Shown here: positions 43,834 to 52,757 of the stretch, piece by piece | Layout: each line of letters begins with the position of its first letter | How positions within the stretch are numbered: position 1 is the stretch's first letter | Assembly: GCA_963702305.1 (NCBI GenBank) | Contig: CAVPBX010000008.1 | Span: forward strand, 248,001-312,000 | DNA: 64,000 bases | Reading direction: 5' to 3' | Source: PALSA-693 sp963702305 | GTDB taxonomy: Bacteria > Actinomycetota > Acidimicrobiia > Acidimicrobiales > Palsa-688 | Position numbers and translations under genes: made by a program | The notes under the pieces: generated by a model | Seen by the model: the letters and a program-made list of their open reading frames with translations, nothing else | Database searches by the model: none | Told to the model about the DNA's origin: nothing

Positions 43834-44499
43834 ATGCTCTACGACCAGGACTCCCGGGTCGAGACCAACCATGCCGAACCCTTCGTCGAGGCCCGCCGGC
43901 AGCGGGTCCTCGACCGTCAGCGGGAGCGCGAGCTGGAATGGCGGCGGGAGTCGGAGTTCGAGCGCGAACGTGACGCCCGGCGCCGGCGGGCCCGGGAGGA
44001 GCAACGAGCCCAGACGCCCGCTGGCCCAGTGCGGATCACCTCCCGCCCTGGCGACCTGGCGGCCCGGGCCGGCCCACCGCGCCCCCCGGCCCCGGCTCCG
44101 GCTTCGGCTCCTGCCGCCCGGTCCGTGCCATCCGGTGCTCCCGCACGCGCTCGAAGACCAGACCCGCCGCCGTCGCCACCGGCGCCACTCGCCCCGCCGG
44201 CTGCCCCCCGACGCGACGGGCAGCCCGCTGGCGAGGCGCCCAGGCCGACCGCAGCTCGCCGTTCCGCTACCCAGCCCCCCGCTACCCAAGCCCCCGCCAC
44301 CCGAGCCCCAGCCCCCGCCGGTCGACCACCCGCCGGCCGACCCCCCGCCGGCACCCGTGGCCCGTCCGATACCCGGGGCCCCCGGCCGAGCGCGCCCCCT
44401 CCACCAGTCGAGCCACCGCCATCTTGGCGGCGGGCACGCTGGCGTCTCGGCTTACGGGCTTCTTGCGGGTGTTGGCGATCGGCTACGTGCTGGGGGTGA
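43834..44499 (+). CDS. Charged and proline-rich protein, possible N-terminal extension of MurJ
   Basis: 221 residues, no recognised domain. Residues 1-60 are a highly charged helical segment (RQRVLDRQRERELEWRRES, ERERDARRRRAREEQRAQ). The rest is a Pro/Ala/Arg-rich low-complexity tail (TQPPATQAPATRAPAPA, RPPAGRPPAGTRG). Base composition at third positions fits real coding in this frame until about 44400. The last 75 nt overlap murJ in another frame, where the peptide becomes Trp/Cys/Arg-rich and unlike coding. It could be a cytoplasmic N-terminal extension of MurJ, separated by a frame error (one missing or two extra bases near 44380-44410), or a separate coupled gene. Confidence 0.55.
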   Translation: MLYDQDSRVETNHAEPFVEARRQRVLDRQRERELEWRRESEFERERDARRRRAREEQRAQTPAGPVRITSRPGDLAARAGPPRPPAPAPASAPAARSVPSGAPARARRPDPPPSPPAPLAPPAAPRRDGQPAGEAPRPTAARRSATQPPATQAPATRAPAPAGRPPAGRPPAGTRGPSDTRGPRPSAPPPPVEPPPSWRRARWRLGLRASCGCWRSATCWG

Positions 44500-46013
44500 C
44501 GTCGCTGTCGGACGCCTACAACTACGCCAATGGCGTCCCCAACATCATCTACGACCTGGTGCTGGGGGGCATCCTGTCCGCCACCTTGATCCCGGTCTTC
44601 GTGGACCAACTCCGGGGCGAGGACCGGGCGGAGAACATGCGGGCCATCTCCGCCGTACTGACGGCCATCACCGTGGCCTTGGCCGCCATCACCGCGCTTC
44701 TCTGGCTGCTGGCCCCCTGGGTGATCGACTTCTACCTGTTGCTCAACCCGGCGTCGACCGGTTCCGCTGAGCGAGCGCTGGCCACCCGGCTGTTGCACTA
44801 CTTCGCCCCACAGGTCTTCTTGCTGGGCGCCATCGTGGTCTCCACCGCGCTGCTCAACGCCCGGCGGCGGTTCACGGCGGCGGCCTTCTCACCGGTACTC
44901 AACAACCTGATCGCCATCGGGGCGCTCCTCGCCACCAAGGCCATCGCCTCGAAAATCCTGACCACCAAGACCGCCACCCCAGGTGGCGTGCTCGAGCAGC
45001 TCGGTCACGACCAACACGCCATCTGGGTCCTCGGCATCGGCACCACTGCCGGCTATCTGGTCCAATTCCTCGCCCAGCTTCCGGCCATGCGGGCGGCGGG
45101 CTTCCGGCTCCGCCCGGTCTGGGATCTCCACCATCCGGCCGTCCGCCGCGTGGCCCGGCTGTCGACCTGGCTCATCGGGGTCGTCGTCGCCAACCAGGTG
45201 TCGCTCGCGCTGGTCATGATCCTGGCGGGCAAGGTCCAGGGGGGCGTGACCGCCTACCAATTCTCGTACCAGTTTTTCCAGCTCCCGTACGCCCTGATTG
45301 CGGTGTCGGTGGCTTCCGCCCTCATGCCCGATCTGTCCGAGCGTTGGGCGAGGGGCGATCGCCGCGGTTTCGAGCGGCAATTTGTCGTGGGCCTCCGAGT
45401 CACCCTCGCCGTGCTGGTACCGGTCGGCTTGGCGTATGTGGCGGTGGCGCAGCCCTTCATCCAGTTGGCCGTGCACCACGGTCGCGTCACCCAGTCGGGT
45501 GCCCATCTGGTCAGCACCAGCCTGGCCTTCTTCGCGGCCGGCCTGCCCGGATTCGCGGCCTTCTTCCTGCTCATGCGCCTGTACCAGGCCATGCAGAACG
45601 CCCGGGTCATGTTCTGGATCTACGTCCTGGAAAACGCCCTCACCGTCGCGGCCGCCCTGGTCCTCGACCCCATTCTCGGGGTGCCCGGCTTGGCCCTGGC
45701 CTGGGTGGCCCCCTACACGGTGGCATCGTTGGTCGCCGCGTACGACCTACGTCGGCGTGTCGGTTCGCTCGGCGGCATGTACACCACCCGGGCCCTCCTC
45801 CGCATCGTCGCGGCGGCCGCCGTCGCCGCGGGGGTGGTCGTCGGCGTCGGGCTGGCCTTCCCGCGCCGCGCTGGCGACCCGATGCTGGTCGCTCGCCTGC
45901 TGGTGCAGGTCGGCCTCGGCACCGTCGTCTACTTGGGGCTGGCGAAGGTCCTCGGGATCAAGGAACTGCGGCCGGTAATCCGCCTGGTGCGCCGCTTGGC
46001 GCGCGCCGGCTGA
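44424..46013 (+). CDS. murJ: Lipid II flippase MurJ (MviN)
   Basis: Flips the peptidoglycan precursor lipid II across the membrane. 529 residues with about 14 membrane helices and the MurJ pattern: GTLASRLTGFLRVLAIGYVLG at the start of helix 1, SDAYNYANGVPNIIYDLVLGGILSATLIPVF (positions about 30-62), FFQLPYALIAVSVASALMPDLSE, and LLMRLYQAMQNARVMFW. TTG 44424 is the first start in this frame; the open frame continues upstream without a stop (STSRATAIL), which supports a longer protein with the charged/Pro-rich region. In mycobacteria MurJ also carries large extra cytoplasmic parts, though at the C-terminus. Confidence 0.92.
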   Translation: MAAGTLASRLTGFLRVLAIGYVLGVTSLSDAYNYANGVPNIIYDLVLGGILSATLIPVFVDQLRGEDRAENMRAISAVLTAITVALAAITALLWLLAPWVIDFYLLLNPASTGSAERALATRLLHYFAPQVFLLGAIVVSTALLNARRRFTAAAFSPVLNNLIAIGALLATKAIASKILTTKTATPGGVLEQLGHDQHAIWVLGIGTTAGYLVQFLAQLPAMRAAGFRLRPVWDLHHPAVRRVARLSTWLIGVVVANQVSLALVMILAGKVQGGVTAYQFSYQFFQLPYALIAVSVASALMPDLSERWARGDRRGFERQFVVGLRVTLAVLVPVGLAYVAVAQPFIQLAVHHGRVTQSGAHLVSTSLAFFAAGLPGFAAFFLLMRLYQAMQNARVMFWIYVLENALTVAAALVLDPILGVPGLALAWVAPYTVASLVAAYDLRRRVGSLGGMYTTRALLRIVAAAAVAAGVVVGVGLAFPRRAGDPMLVARLLVQVGLGTVVYLGLAKVLGIKELRPVIRLVRRLARAG

Positions 46014-46084
46014 GCACCGGTCAGGATTCCGTTGTGCCCGACGTCATGTAGCCGCGGGGCGGGGCGCGGCCTTACGATTGCCAA

Positions 46085-47614
46085 ATGGGGGAGTCGGATC
46101 GTGGCGAGGTACTGCGCGACCGGGTCGGACACCGGACGTGGTCGCGCATCGCGGTGGCCAACGTCACCGGCGCGCTGCTGGCCGCGGCTTCCGGTGCTTT
46201 GACGGGGGCCAACATCAAGGGACAACCCGACTTCGGAGTCGTCGACACCATCACCCTGGGCGTCTATCTGGCGGTGGCATTCCCGCTCGGCCGCGTTTGG
46301 GGCGAACGACGCTACAAGGCGGCGACCGCCTGGTTGGCCGAAGGTCGGCAGCCGACGGCGCCGGACCAGCGGGCCACGCTGCTCCTGCCCCTCGAGATGG
46401 CGGCGCTCGCCCTCACCGGGTGGCTTGGCGCGGTGGTGCTGTGGACCCTCCTCACGGCGGTTTCACACCCGGCGGCGTACGTTGTCCGCGTCGCGGTGTC
46501 GATCCTGCTGGGCGGCCTGACCACGACGGCCCTGTCGTACCTGTTGATCGAATGGGCCCAACGTCCGCTGGTTGCCCTGGTGCTGGCCGCTCGCGTCCCG
46601 GGCCGGCGGGTGGCGCCGGGCGTGCGCACCCGGCTGATCGCGTCCTGGGCGATCGGCGCCGACGTGTTCCTCCTGATGATCGGCCTGACCTTCCTCGGCC
46701 GGCCGGCGAGCGAGCCGCCGAGCGCCGGCGCCATCTGGTTTATCGTGGCCGCCGGGCTGGCGGCCGGGACGCTGGTCGTGCATGTCGCGTCGCGGTCGCT
46801 GGCGAATCCTCTGCGGGACCTGCGGACGGCCGTGGACCGGGTCGAACAGGGCCAGCTGGACGTGGCCGTCGCCGTCGATGACGGAGGTGAGGTCGGCCTG
46901 CTGCAGGCTGGCTTCAACCGGATGGTCGTCGGTCTCCGCGAGCGCGACGCCCTCCGAGACCTGTTCGGCCGCCACGTCGGGGAGGAAGTGGCGCGTCAAG
47001 CCCTGCAACGCGGCGTCGAACTCGGTGGCGAACGCACGGAGGTGGGCGTGCTGTTCGTGGACCTCATCGGTTCCACCCAGATGGCCCAGCGGACCTCGCC
47101 TGACCAAGTCGTGGCCCTGCTGAACCAGTTTTTCGGGACGATCGTCCGGGTGGTCGCGGCCGAAGGCGGCTGGGTCAACAAGTTCGAGGGTGACGGGGCA
47201 CTGTGCGTCTTCGGGACCCCGATCCCCCTCGACGACTACGCGGTGCGAGCGTTGCGAGCCGCCCGCACCATTCGCAGGGAGTTACTGGCGTTGGGCGCCC
47301 TCCACCTGGAGTTGGACGCCGCGATCGGCGTCTCGGCCGGCTCAGTGGTGGCCGGCAATGTCGGGGCCGAGCAGCGATTCGAGTACACGGTGATCGGCAC
47401 ACCCGTCAACGAGGCGGCTCGGTTGACCGACCTGGCCAAGCATCGGATGAGCCGGGTGCTGGCCGGAGAGGACGCCATCGCCCGCGCCGAGATCGAGGCC
47501 GGCTCGTGGCTCGTCGTCGACGAGGTGCAGCTCCGAGGCTGGAGCGAACCCATCCTGGTGTACGAACCCGCGGCTGCGGCCCGGGTGACCGAGGTCGCCG
47601 ACCACGCGGGCTAG
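46085..47614 (+). CDS. Membrane class III adenylate/guanylate cyclase with HAMP domain
   Basis: 509 residues: six membrane helices in the N-terminal 260 residues, a HAMP linker (LANPLRDLRTAVDRVEQGQLDV), a short signalling helix, and a class III catalytic domain. Metal-binding Asp in LFVDLIGSTQMAQ and FEGDGALCVFG, and the transition-state pair in YTVIGTPVNEAARL. This matches the mycobacterial Rv1318c-like group. It makes cAMP (or cGMP) in response to a membrane signal. ATG 46085 follows no strong ribosome site. No cyclic-nucleotide effector gene is nearby. Confidence 0.92.
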   Translation: MGESDRGEVLRDRVGHRTWSRIAVANVTGALLAAASGALTGANIKGQPDFGVVDTITLGVYLAVAFPLGRVWGERRYKAATAWLAEGRQPTAPDQRATLLLPLEMAALALTGWLGAVVLWTLLTAVSHPAAYVVRVAVSILLGGLTTTALSYLLIEWAQRPLVALVLAARVPGRRVAPGVRTRLIASWAIGADVFLLMIGLTFLGRPASEPPSAGAIWFIVAAGLAAGTLVVHVASRSLANPLRDLRTAVDRVEQGQLDVAVAVDDGGEVGLLQAGFNRMVVGLRERDALRDLFGRHVGEEVARQALQRGVELGGERTEVGVLFVDLIGSTQMAQRTSPDQVVALLNQFFGTIVRVVAAEGGWVNKFEGDGALCVFGTPIPLDDYAVRALRAARTIRRELLALGALHLELDAAIGVSAGSVVAGNVGAEQRFEYTVIGTPVNEAARLTDLAKHRMSRVLAGEDAIARAEIEAGSWLVVDEVQLRGWSEPILVYEPAAAARVTEVADHAG

Positions 47615-47638
47615 ACCGACGGCCGCTCAGGACCCAGC

Positions 47639-48430
47639 TCAGAACGTCACGGTGCCGAGCGGGCGGCATCCGGGCACCCCGACCACCGCCGCCACGTGGT
47701 GGCCGGCCGACGCGAACGCGATGGCCTGGGCCGGCTGCCCTGCCACGGTGACGGTCGCCTCCAGGACGGGCGGCACTCCCGACGCGACCTGGGCCTCGGC
47801 CGACGCTGCGGCCAGGCAGGGCCGGAAGGCCTCCGCCGGCAGGGTCGACGGGGCGCCCGTACCGGCGGTAGCCCGCAAGGCGCCCTGCAGCGCGGTCACC
47901 AGCGCGCCCTGGTCGGCCACCGAGCCCAGGGTGGCGTAGGCGATCGGGGGCGATGCGGCTGGGGATGCGGCCTTGCTGGCGGGCGCCCCGGTAGCCGGGG
48001 CTGCCGCGGCGGGCCGGGAGGTGGGCGACGACGCCCCTCCCGGCCCGGCTGCGGAGGTCTTCGCGGCCTGGTTGCCGCCGCCGTGGGAGACCGCCAGGGC
48101 CACCCCGGCCACCACCAGGACGGCGGCTGCGGCGGCCGCCAGGGCTCCCGCCCGGGCCTGGCGAGAGCTGGGCACCCGCCGCCGGCTGGTATCCATCGCC
48201 AGCAGCTGGGGTGCCTCGGCGGCCTGCCGTGCCGCCGCCACCGCGTCGTCGCGCTGGCCGGCAGTTGGCGGCGGCGGCGCGGCAGCAACCAGACGGGTGG
48301 CCGCCCGCCACGCCGCCAGCCGGCCCCCGCACTCCGGACATTCCGCCACGTGGGCGACGTCAGCCTCCGTGCCTTCGTCATCCAGCACGGCTGACAGCCG
48401 GTCATCATCCAGATGCAGGTCGGCGCTCAC
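47639..48430 (-). CDS. Zinc-binding anti-sigma factor, membrane-anchored
   Basis: 263 residues. The N-terminal domain carries the ZAS-type HxxxCxxC motif (VAHVAECPECGG), one membrane helix follows (about 115-140; AGALAAAAAAVLVVAGVALAV), then an Ala/Pro/Ser-rich linker and an extracellular domain (about 185-263). It would hold the ECF sigma factor encoded just upstream and release it on an outside or redox signal. GTG 48430 overlaps the sigma stop (GTGA). Confidence 0.88.
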   Translation of the reverse strand: MSADLHLDDDRLSAVLDDEGTEADVAHVAECPECGGRLAAWRAATRLVAAAPPPPTAGQRDDAVAAARQAAEAPQLLAMDTSRRRVPSSRQARAGALAAAAAAVLVVAGVALAVSHGGGNQAAKTSAAGPGGASSPTSRPAAAAPATGAPASKAASPAASPPIAYATLGSVADQGALVTALQGALRATAGTGAPSTLPAEAFRPCLAAASAEAQVASGVPPVLEATVTVAGQPAQAIAFASAGHHVAAVVGVPGCRPLGTVTF

Positions 48431-49020
48431 AGTTCGCTCTCCGACGGCTCGAGCAGGCCGACCAACGCCGACCGACCGCGTGCGATCCGAGACCGCACGG
48501 TGCCGGGCGGCACCTGCAGCGCCTCGGCGATCTCGGCGTAGTCGAGCCCACACAGGTCACGCAGGACCACCGCGGCCCGGAACTCGGGGGGAAGGCGCCG
48601 CAGGGCCGCGTCGATGTCGAGCCGGTCCGCCACCAACGCCGGAACGTCGCGGCCGGGGTCGACGACCAGCGACAGCGGCGCCTCGTCGAGGCTCACGGCC
48701 GGTCGTCGGGATCGCCGGCGCAGCTCGTCGATCGAGGTGTTGACCGCGATGCGGTACACCCAGGTCGAGAAGCGGCTGCGGTCATCAAAACGGGGCAGGC
48801 CCCACGCCACCACGATCAGGGCGTCCTGGGCGGCGTCGGCGGCATCCGTGTCGTTGCCGGTCATCCGCCGGCACACGCCGTGGATGCGGTCATAGTGGCG
48901 GCGCAGCAGTACGTCCAACGCCTCGCCGTCGCCTTGCTTGGCCCGCCCCACGAGCGTCTCGTCGCTGAGTGCGCTGTTGTGTCCGGGCGGGTGGTCGCCC
49001 GAGGTGGTGTGGGGTCGCAC
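48427..49020 (-). CDS. ECF RNA polymerase sigma factor
   Basis: 197 residues from GTG 49020: region 2 (GRAKQGDGEALDVLLRRHYDRIHGVCRRMTG, AADAAQDALIVVAWGLPRFDDRSRFSTWVYRIAVN over positions about 30-95) and region 4 (LPPEFRAAVVLRDLCGLDYAEIAEALQVPPGTVRSRIARGR). The group resembles SigM/RpoE-type ECFs with an anti-sigma partner as next gene. GTG 49044 is another possible start; residues further upstream are not sigma-like. Confidence 0.9.
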   Translation of the reverse strand: MRPHTTSGDHPPGHNSALSDETLVGRAKQGDGEALDVLLRRHYDRIHGVCRRMTGNDTDAADAAQDALIVVAWGLPRFDDRSRFSTWVYRIAVNTSIDELRRRSRRPAVSLDEAPLSLVVDPGRDVPALVADRLDIDAALRRLPPEFRAAVVLRDLCGLDYAEIAEALQVPPGTVRSRIARGRSALVGLLEPSESEL

Positions 49021-49327
49021 CGCGATGGCCGCGAGGGTACCCACCGCGGCGCTAGGGAGGGGGGCGAACAGTCCACGCGTCCTTGGACGACGCGGCAGCC
49101 GGCTGGGGTTCCCCGTACCCGCCCCCGCCGGGCGTGCGCAGCTCGACGGATGTCGGTCCGGCACTTGCCCCTTCATGCAGATTTTCGGGCACCTTTGGCC
49201 TATTGGCTTGTAAAGGCCACGGCTCCGAGGGAGCATCTCTCTTGGCACCTGAAGGGGCATGTAATACATCAGCCTCGTCAGCTGCGTCATAGGACATTTC
49301 GCCAGAACAGCCGAGGAGCACAGAGAA
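49021..49327. other. 307-bp intergenic region before the nucleotidyltransferase-like gene
   Basis: Divergent spacer between the ECF sigma gene (minus) and the 614-residue orphan gene (plus). The right half (49150-49327) is noticeably poorer in GC than surrounding DNA and contains the candidate promoter listed separately plus a GAGGAG ribosome site. No RNA gene was recognised. Confidence 0.5.
49242..49270 (+). promoter_or_regulatory. Candidate housekeeping-type promoter of the orphan gene
   Basis: TTGGCA (49242-49247) followed after 17 nt by TACATC (49265-49270), with an overlapping TAATAC three bases earlier. The start codon lies about 58 bp further downstream. Motif-level evidence only. Confidence 0.35.
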
Positions 49328-51172
49328 ATGCCCAATCTCAAGATCTCGACCGAGGACCAAGAGAAGGTTCGGTCCGCCGCCTTCTACTTGAAGAAGCAGC
49401 AGGACAGCAGCCTGTCCGTCGCCATGAAGCTGGCCGTTCAGTTCGAGCTAAAGGCGTTCGACGACCGGATTCGCCAGCTGGCCGAAGCCCAGTTGTCCGA
49501 CGAGTCGCCGGGTCAGGTGCCTGAGGCACCGACTCCGCCACCCGTCGCTCCCCCGATCGACCAGGACACCGTCGACGAGTACACCAAGATGGGCAAGGCC
49601 AAGAAGGTGAGCGACGCCATCGCCCAGGCGGCCAAGTACGCCGGGGTGAAGGACGGCAACCTCAAACCCTCGATGATCCGCGACAGCATGGATGCGCCGG
49701 AGCAAATGGTCCAGGCGGCGGCCAGCTGGAAAGAGGTGAAGAAGCGCTACTTGAGCGACGAGGGGACGATGCGCCTCATCCTGCAATACCGCATCGACGA
49801 GGTCGGCCGCATCTACAAGCAGGTCATCGACCAGATGTGGAATGACAACGAACCCAAGCGGACCGCCTACAACAAGGACAAGTCGGTCCCGAAGGAGGAG
49901 GTCTTCCAGCTCAACGACCTCCAGTTCGCCATGATGGGGAGTACTGACCTGACGTCCGACTATGACGTCAGCTTCGACCACAACGTGGAGAAACCATGGG
50001 TGGGCACCACCGCGGTGAAGCTGTTCAACGAGAAGTTCCGAGCCAAATGGGGTAAAGAGGCGGGCACCGTCTTCGATACCAACGTCTACACCCAGGGCTT
50101 CATGCCGTCGGACATGAGCAACATTCCGGCTGGGGTCGAGAAGTCGATCAAGGGTCGTATCGACAAGGTGACCAAGGAGATGGAGACTGAGGGGGATGGA
50201 AGCGGCGAGCTGGCCGCTCTGAAGACGAAGCTCGAGCTGCAGGCGAAGACGGCTGCCCGAGTACGGGAGCAGATGGCCAAGGACGCTATCGACGACCGCA
50301 GCAAGACCCGCATCACTGATCGGGTGTCGCAGCAAAAGGTGTTCGAGATAGAGGATCTGATGTCGCTGGTCAAGATCCGCAAGTTCATGACCACCGCGGA
50401 GTGGCGCGAGTACAGCGAGTTGCTCTTCGAGGGGCTTCCGGAGGGGCCGGCGAGGGCAGCCGCCGCATCGGTGCTGGAGCGGGCGGACACGACCTTCGTC
50501 ATGCTGAACAAGCAGCTTCGAACCCGGATCGCGCAGCTGAAGGAGAGCGGCAGGGGCGAGGACGAAGCCGACCTGGAGCTCGAGGCGTCCAACCGCCTCT
50601 ACGAGGAGTACCTCGAGCAGGCCGGCGCCATCGTGGCCGAGAATAAGGGGATCCTCCAGGGACCAGCGATATCCGACTGGACCCAGAAGCAGTCGAGCGC
50701 GCTGTACTTCGCCAACGAGGCCTATCACACCAGCGGTCCGGTGGAGAGCACCGTCATTGGCCAGCAGATGGGCATCGCCATGAAGCAGGTGGCCGAGCAG
50801 CATCTCCAAGCGATCAACGAGCAGACCGGCTTCGTGATCGAACAGCACGAGAACGCCCACGGCAACAACGGCCGCTTCTTGTGGAAGTCGGCGAAGTACG
50901 TGGACCGGATCTGTTCGATACTCGGCCAGATCAAGAAAGACATCGGCCCGACCGCGCTGAACGATCCGGAACAAGCCGGTGTGCTGAAGCCACTATCAGC
51001 CGAGCTGCTGAAGATAAAGAAGGGCAACGAAACGGACGCCACGAAAGACCAGATGTCCCTGGAGGCCCTGGAGTCCGCTGGCGGCGGTGACGTGCGCCGC
51101 ATGGTCGTGGAGCTGAACGCCGACCTGAACCAGCAGCTGCGAGTCGTGAAATCCAAGGCTGCGGCGGAGTGA
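49328..51172 (+). CDS. Orphan protein with nucleotidyltransferase-like GS...DxD motif
   Basis: 614 residues, not recognised as any named family. The N-terminal 60 residues are a helical module, followed by a Pro-rich linker (PEAPTPPPVAPP). Around residues 195-260 is a pattern typical of Pol-beta-fold nucleotidyltransferases: G204-S205 in MMGSTDLTSDYDV, two acids D211 and D213, and a third acid D250 in a beta-like strand VFDTNVY. Spacing between GS and DxD is shorter than usual. The C-terminal 350 residues are mainly charged helices. The gene has about 60% GC and AAG/GAG-rich codon use, lower than the ~72% of neighbours, and it stands alone with its own promoter-like region and GAGGAG site, suggesting recent transfer. 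Enzyme activity is inferred from the motif alone. Confidence 0.75.
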   Translation: MPNLKISTEDQEKVRSAAFYLKKQQDSSLSVAMKLAVQFELKAFDDRIRQLAEAQLSDESPGQVPEAPTPPPVAPPIDQDTVDEYTKMGKAKKVSDAIAQAAKYAGVKDGNLKPSMIRDSMDAPEQMVQAAASWKEVKKRYLSDEGTMRLILQYRIDEVGRIYKQVIDQMWNDNEPKRTAYNKDKSVPKEEVFQLNDLQFAMMGSTDLTSDYDVSFDHNVEKPWVGTTAVKLFNEKFRAKWGKEAGTVFDTNVYTQGFMPSDMSNIPAGVEKSIKGRIDKVTKEMETEGDGSGELAALKTKLELQAKTAARVREQMAKDAIDDRSKTRITDRVSQQKVFEIEDLMSLVKIRKFMTTAEWREYSELLFEGLPEGPARAAAASVLERADTTFVMLNKQLRTRIAQLKESGRGEDEADLELEASNRLYEEYLEQAGAIVAENKGILQGPAISDWTQKQSSALYFANEAYHTSGPVESTVIGQQMGIAMKQVAEQHLQAINEQTGFVIEQHENAHGNNGRFLWKSAKYVDRICSILGQIKKDIGPTALNDPEQAGVLKPLSAELLKIKKGNETDATKDQMSLEALESAGGGDVRRMVVELNADLNQQLRVVKSKAAAE

Positions 51173-51221
51173 GAAACGGATGCCAACGTCACGATTCCGG
51201 CCCTCCGGAGCCGCGGCAGGA

Positions 51222-52757
51222 CTAAGGGGGAGCTCCCCACCCCCCTCCTCCTGGAGTGAGGACCTGCACCGCATCGCCGGCAGCCAACTCCACGGTCACC
51301 TTGTCGCCGAGGGGGACGCGGCCTGACTCGTGTCCTTCGGGCCACAGCCAGTTCTCACCAACTGCTCCAGGCTCACCGCCCGCCAGGCCCCACGGTCTAC
51401 TCACCCGCCGCTCCGTGATCAACGACAGGGTCGCCGGCTCCAGGACCTGGATGACCCGCTCGATCCCGTCGCCGCCGGGCCACCGGCCGATCCCGCCGCT
51501 GCCTTCTCGTAGCCGGTACCGCAGCACCCGCACCGGATGGGCGCGTTCCAGGGCTTCGGTCGGGGTGTCCATGGTGTTGGTCATGCCGGTGTGGACCCCG
51601 GACATGCCGGCCCGGCCGGGCCGCCCGCCCTGCCCGCCGCCGATGGTCTCGTAGTACACCCAACCGGTTCGGCCGCCGAGGATCAGGTTGTTCATGGTGC
51701 CCTGACCGGCCGCGCCGACCCGATCGGGGGCCGCGGCCGCCAACGCTCGGAGGCACACGTCGGCGACCCGCTGGCTGACCTCGACGTTGCCAGCCCCCAC
51801 CGCGGCGGGCGGCCGGGCGCCGACGAGCGAGCCGTCGGGGATGACGAGCCGGACGGGGCGCTGGGTGCCGCCGTTGGCGGGGATGCTGGGGTCGGCGACG
51901 CTGCGCAGGGCCCACGCCACCGCGCTGGCGGTTACCGCCGAGACGGCGTTGACGTTGCCGGGCTGCTGCCACTCTGTGCCACTGAAGTCGAACGTGGCTG
52001 CGGACCCGGCAATGGTCAGCGCCAGCCGGATGGCGACCGGGCGCTGCTGGTCCCCGGCAGGGCCGGTGGAGTCCATCTGGTCCTCCGCCCGCCACGTCCC
52101 GTCCGGCAGGTCGGCCAGCGCGGCCCGCATGCGCCGCTCGCCGTAGCGCAGCACCTGGTCGAAGTCGCCGGCCCGCCCGGCCAGGACGGCCAGCCGCTGG
52201 GCCCCCACCCGGTTGGCGCCGACCTGGGCGTCGAGGTCGCCTCGCCGTTCGAAGGGGGTCCGGGAGTTGGCCTCCAGCAGGGCGGCCACCTGCGCGGTCA
52301 ACAACACCGGCGGGATGCGCAGCCCCTCCTGGTAGATCTCGGTCGCCGCGGGCGGGATGGAGCCGGGCACCATGCCGCCCACGTCCGCGTGATGGGCCCG
52401 ATTGGCGACCCAACCAATGAGCCGGCCCTCGGCGTGGCAGGGGGCGACGAGGGTCAGGTCGTTGAGGTGGGTCCCGCCCGCGAACGGATCGTTGAGCAAG
52501 ATCTGATCACCAGGTCGCAGCTCGATCCCGGCCCCGATGGCGGCCGCGACCGACGCCGGCATGCTGCCCAGGTGGACCGGGATGTGCTCGGCCTGGACCA
52601 GCAGCTCGCCGGCGGCGGTGAAGACGGCGGCCGAACAGTCGGCGCGCTCCTTGATGTTTGGTGAAAAGGACGAGCGCCGCAGCACCTCGCCCATCTCGGT
52701 CGCCACTCCGGTCAGCTGCGATATCAACACCTGCAACGCGGCCGGGTCCAACGTCAA
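51222..52757 (-). CDS. Hydantoinase B / oxoprolinase beta-type subunit
   Basis: 511 residues of the HyuB family, which with HyuA hydrolyses hydantoins, 5-oxoproline or related cyclic amides using ATP (or carboxylates ketones). Signatures: LRRSSFSPNIKERADCS, LLNDPFAGGTHLNDLTLV, AHHADVGGMVPGSIPP, and GGGQGGRPGRAGMSGVHTGMTNT (as positions about 375-397). TTG 52757 overlaps the HyuA stop (TTGA); the second TTG 52751 is an alternative. Last gene of rnhA-hyuA-hyuB. Confidence 0.9.
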   Translation of the reverse strand: MTLDPAALQVLISQLTGVATEMGEVLRRSSFSPNIKERADCSAAVFTAAGELLVQAEHIPVHLGSMPASVAAAIGAGIELRPGDQILLNDPFAGGTHLNDLTLVAPCHAEGRLIGWVANRAHHADVGGMVPGSIPPAATEIYQEGLRIPPVLLTAQVAALLEANSRTPFERRGDLDAQVGANRVGAQRLAVLAGRAGDFDQVLRYGERRMRAALADLPDGTWRAEDQMDSTGPAGDQQRPVAIRLALTIAGSAATFDFSGTEWQQPGNVNAVSAVTASAVAWALRSVADPSIPANGGTQRPVRLVIPDGSLVGARPPAAVGAGNVEVSQRVADVCLRALAAAAPDRVGAAGQGTMNNLILGGRTGWVYYETIGGGQGGRPGRAGMSGVHTGMTNTMDTPTEALERAHPVRVLRYRLREGSGGIGRWPGGDGIERVIQVLEPATLSLITERRVSRPWGLAGGEPGAVGENWLWPEGHESGRVPLGDKVTVELAAGDAVQVLTPGGGGWGAPP

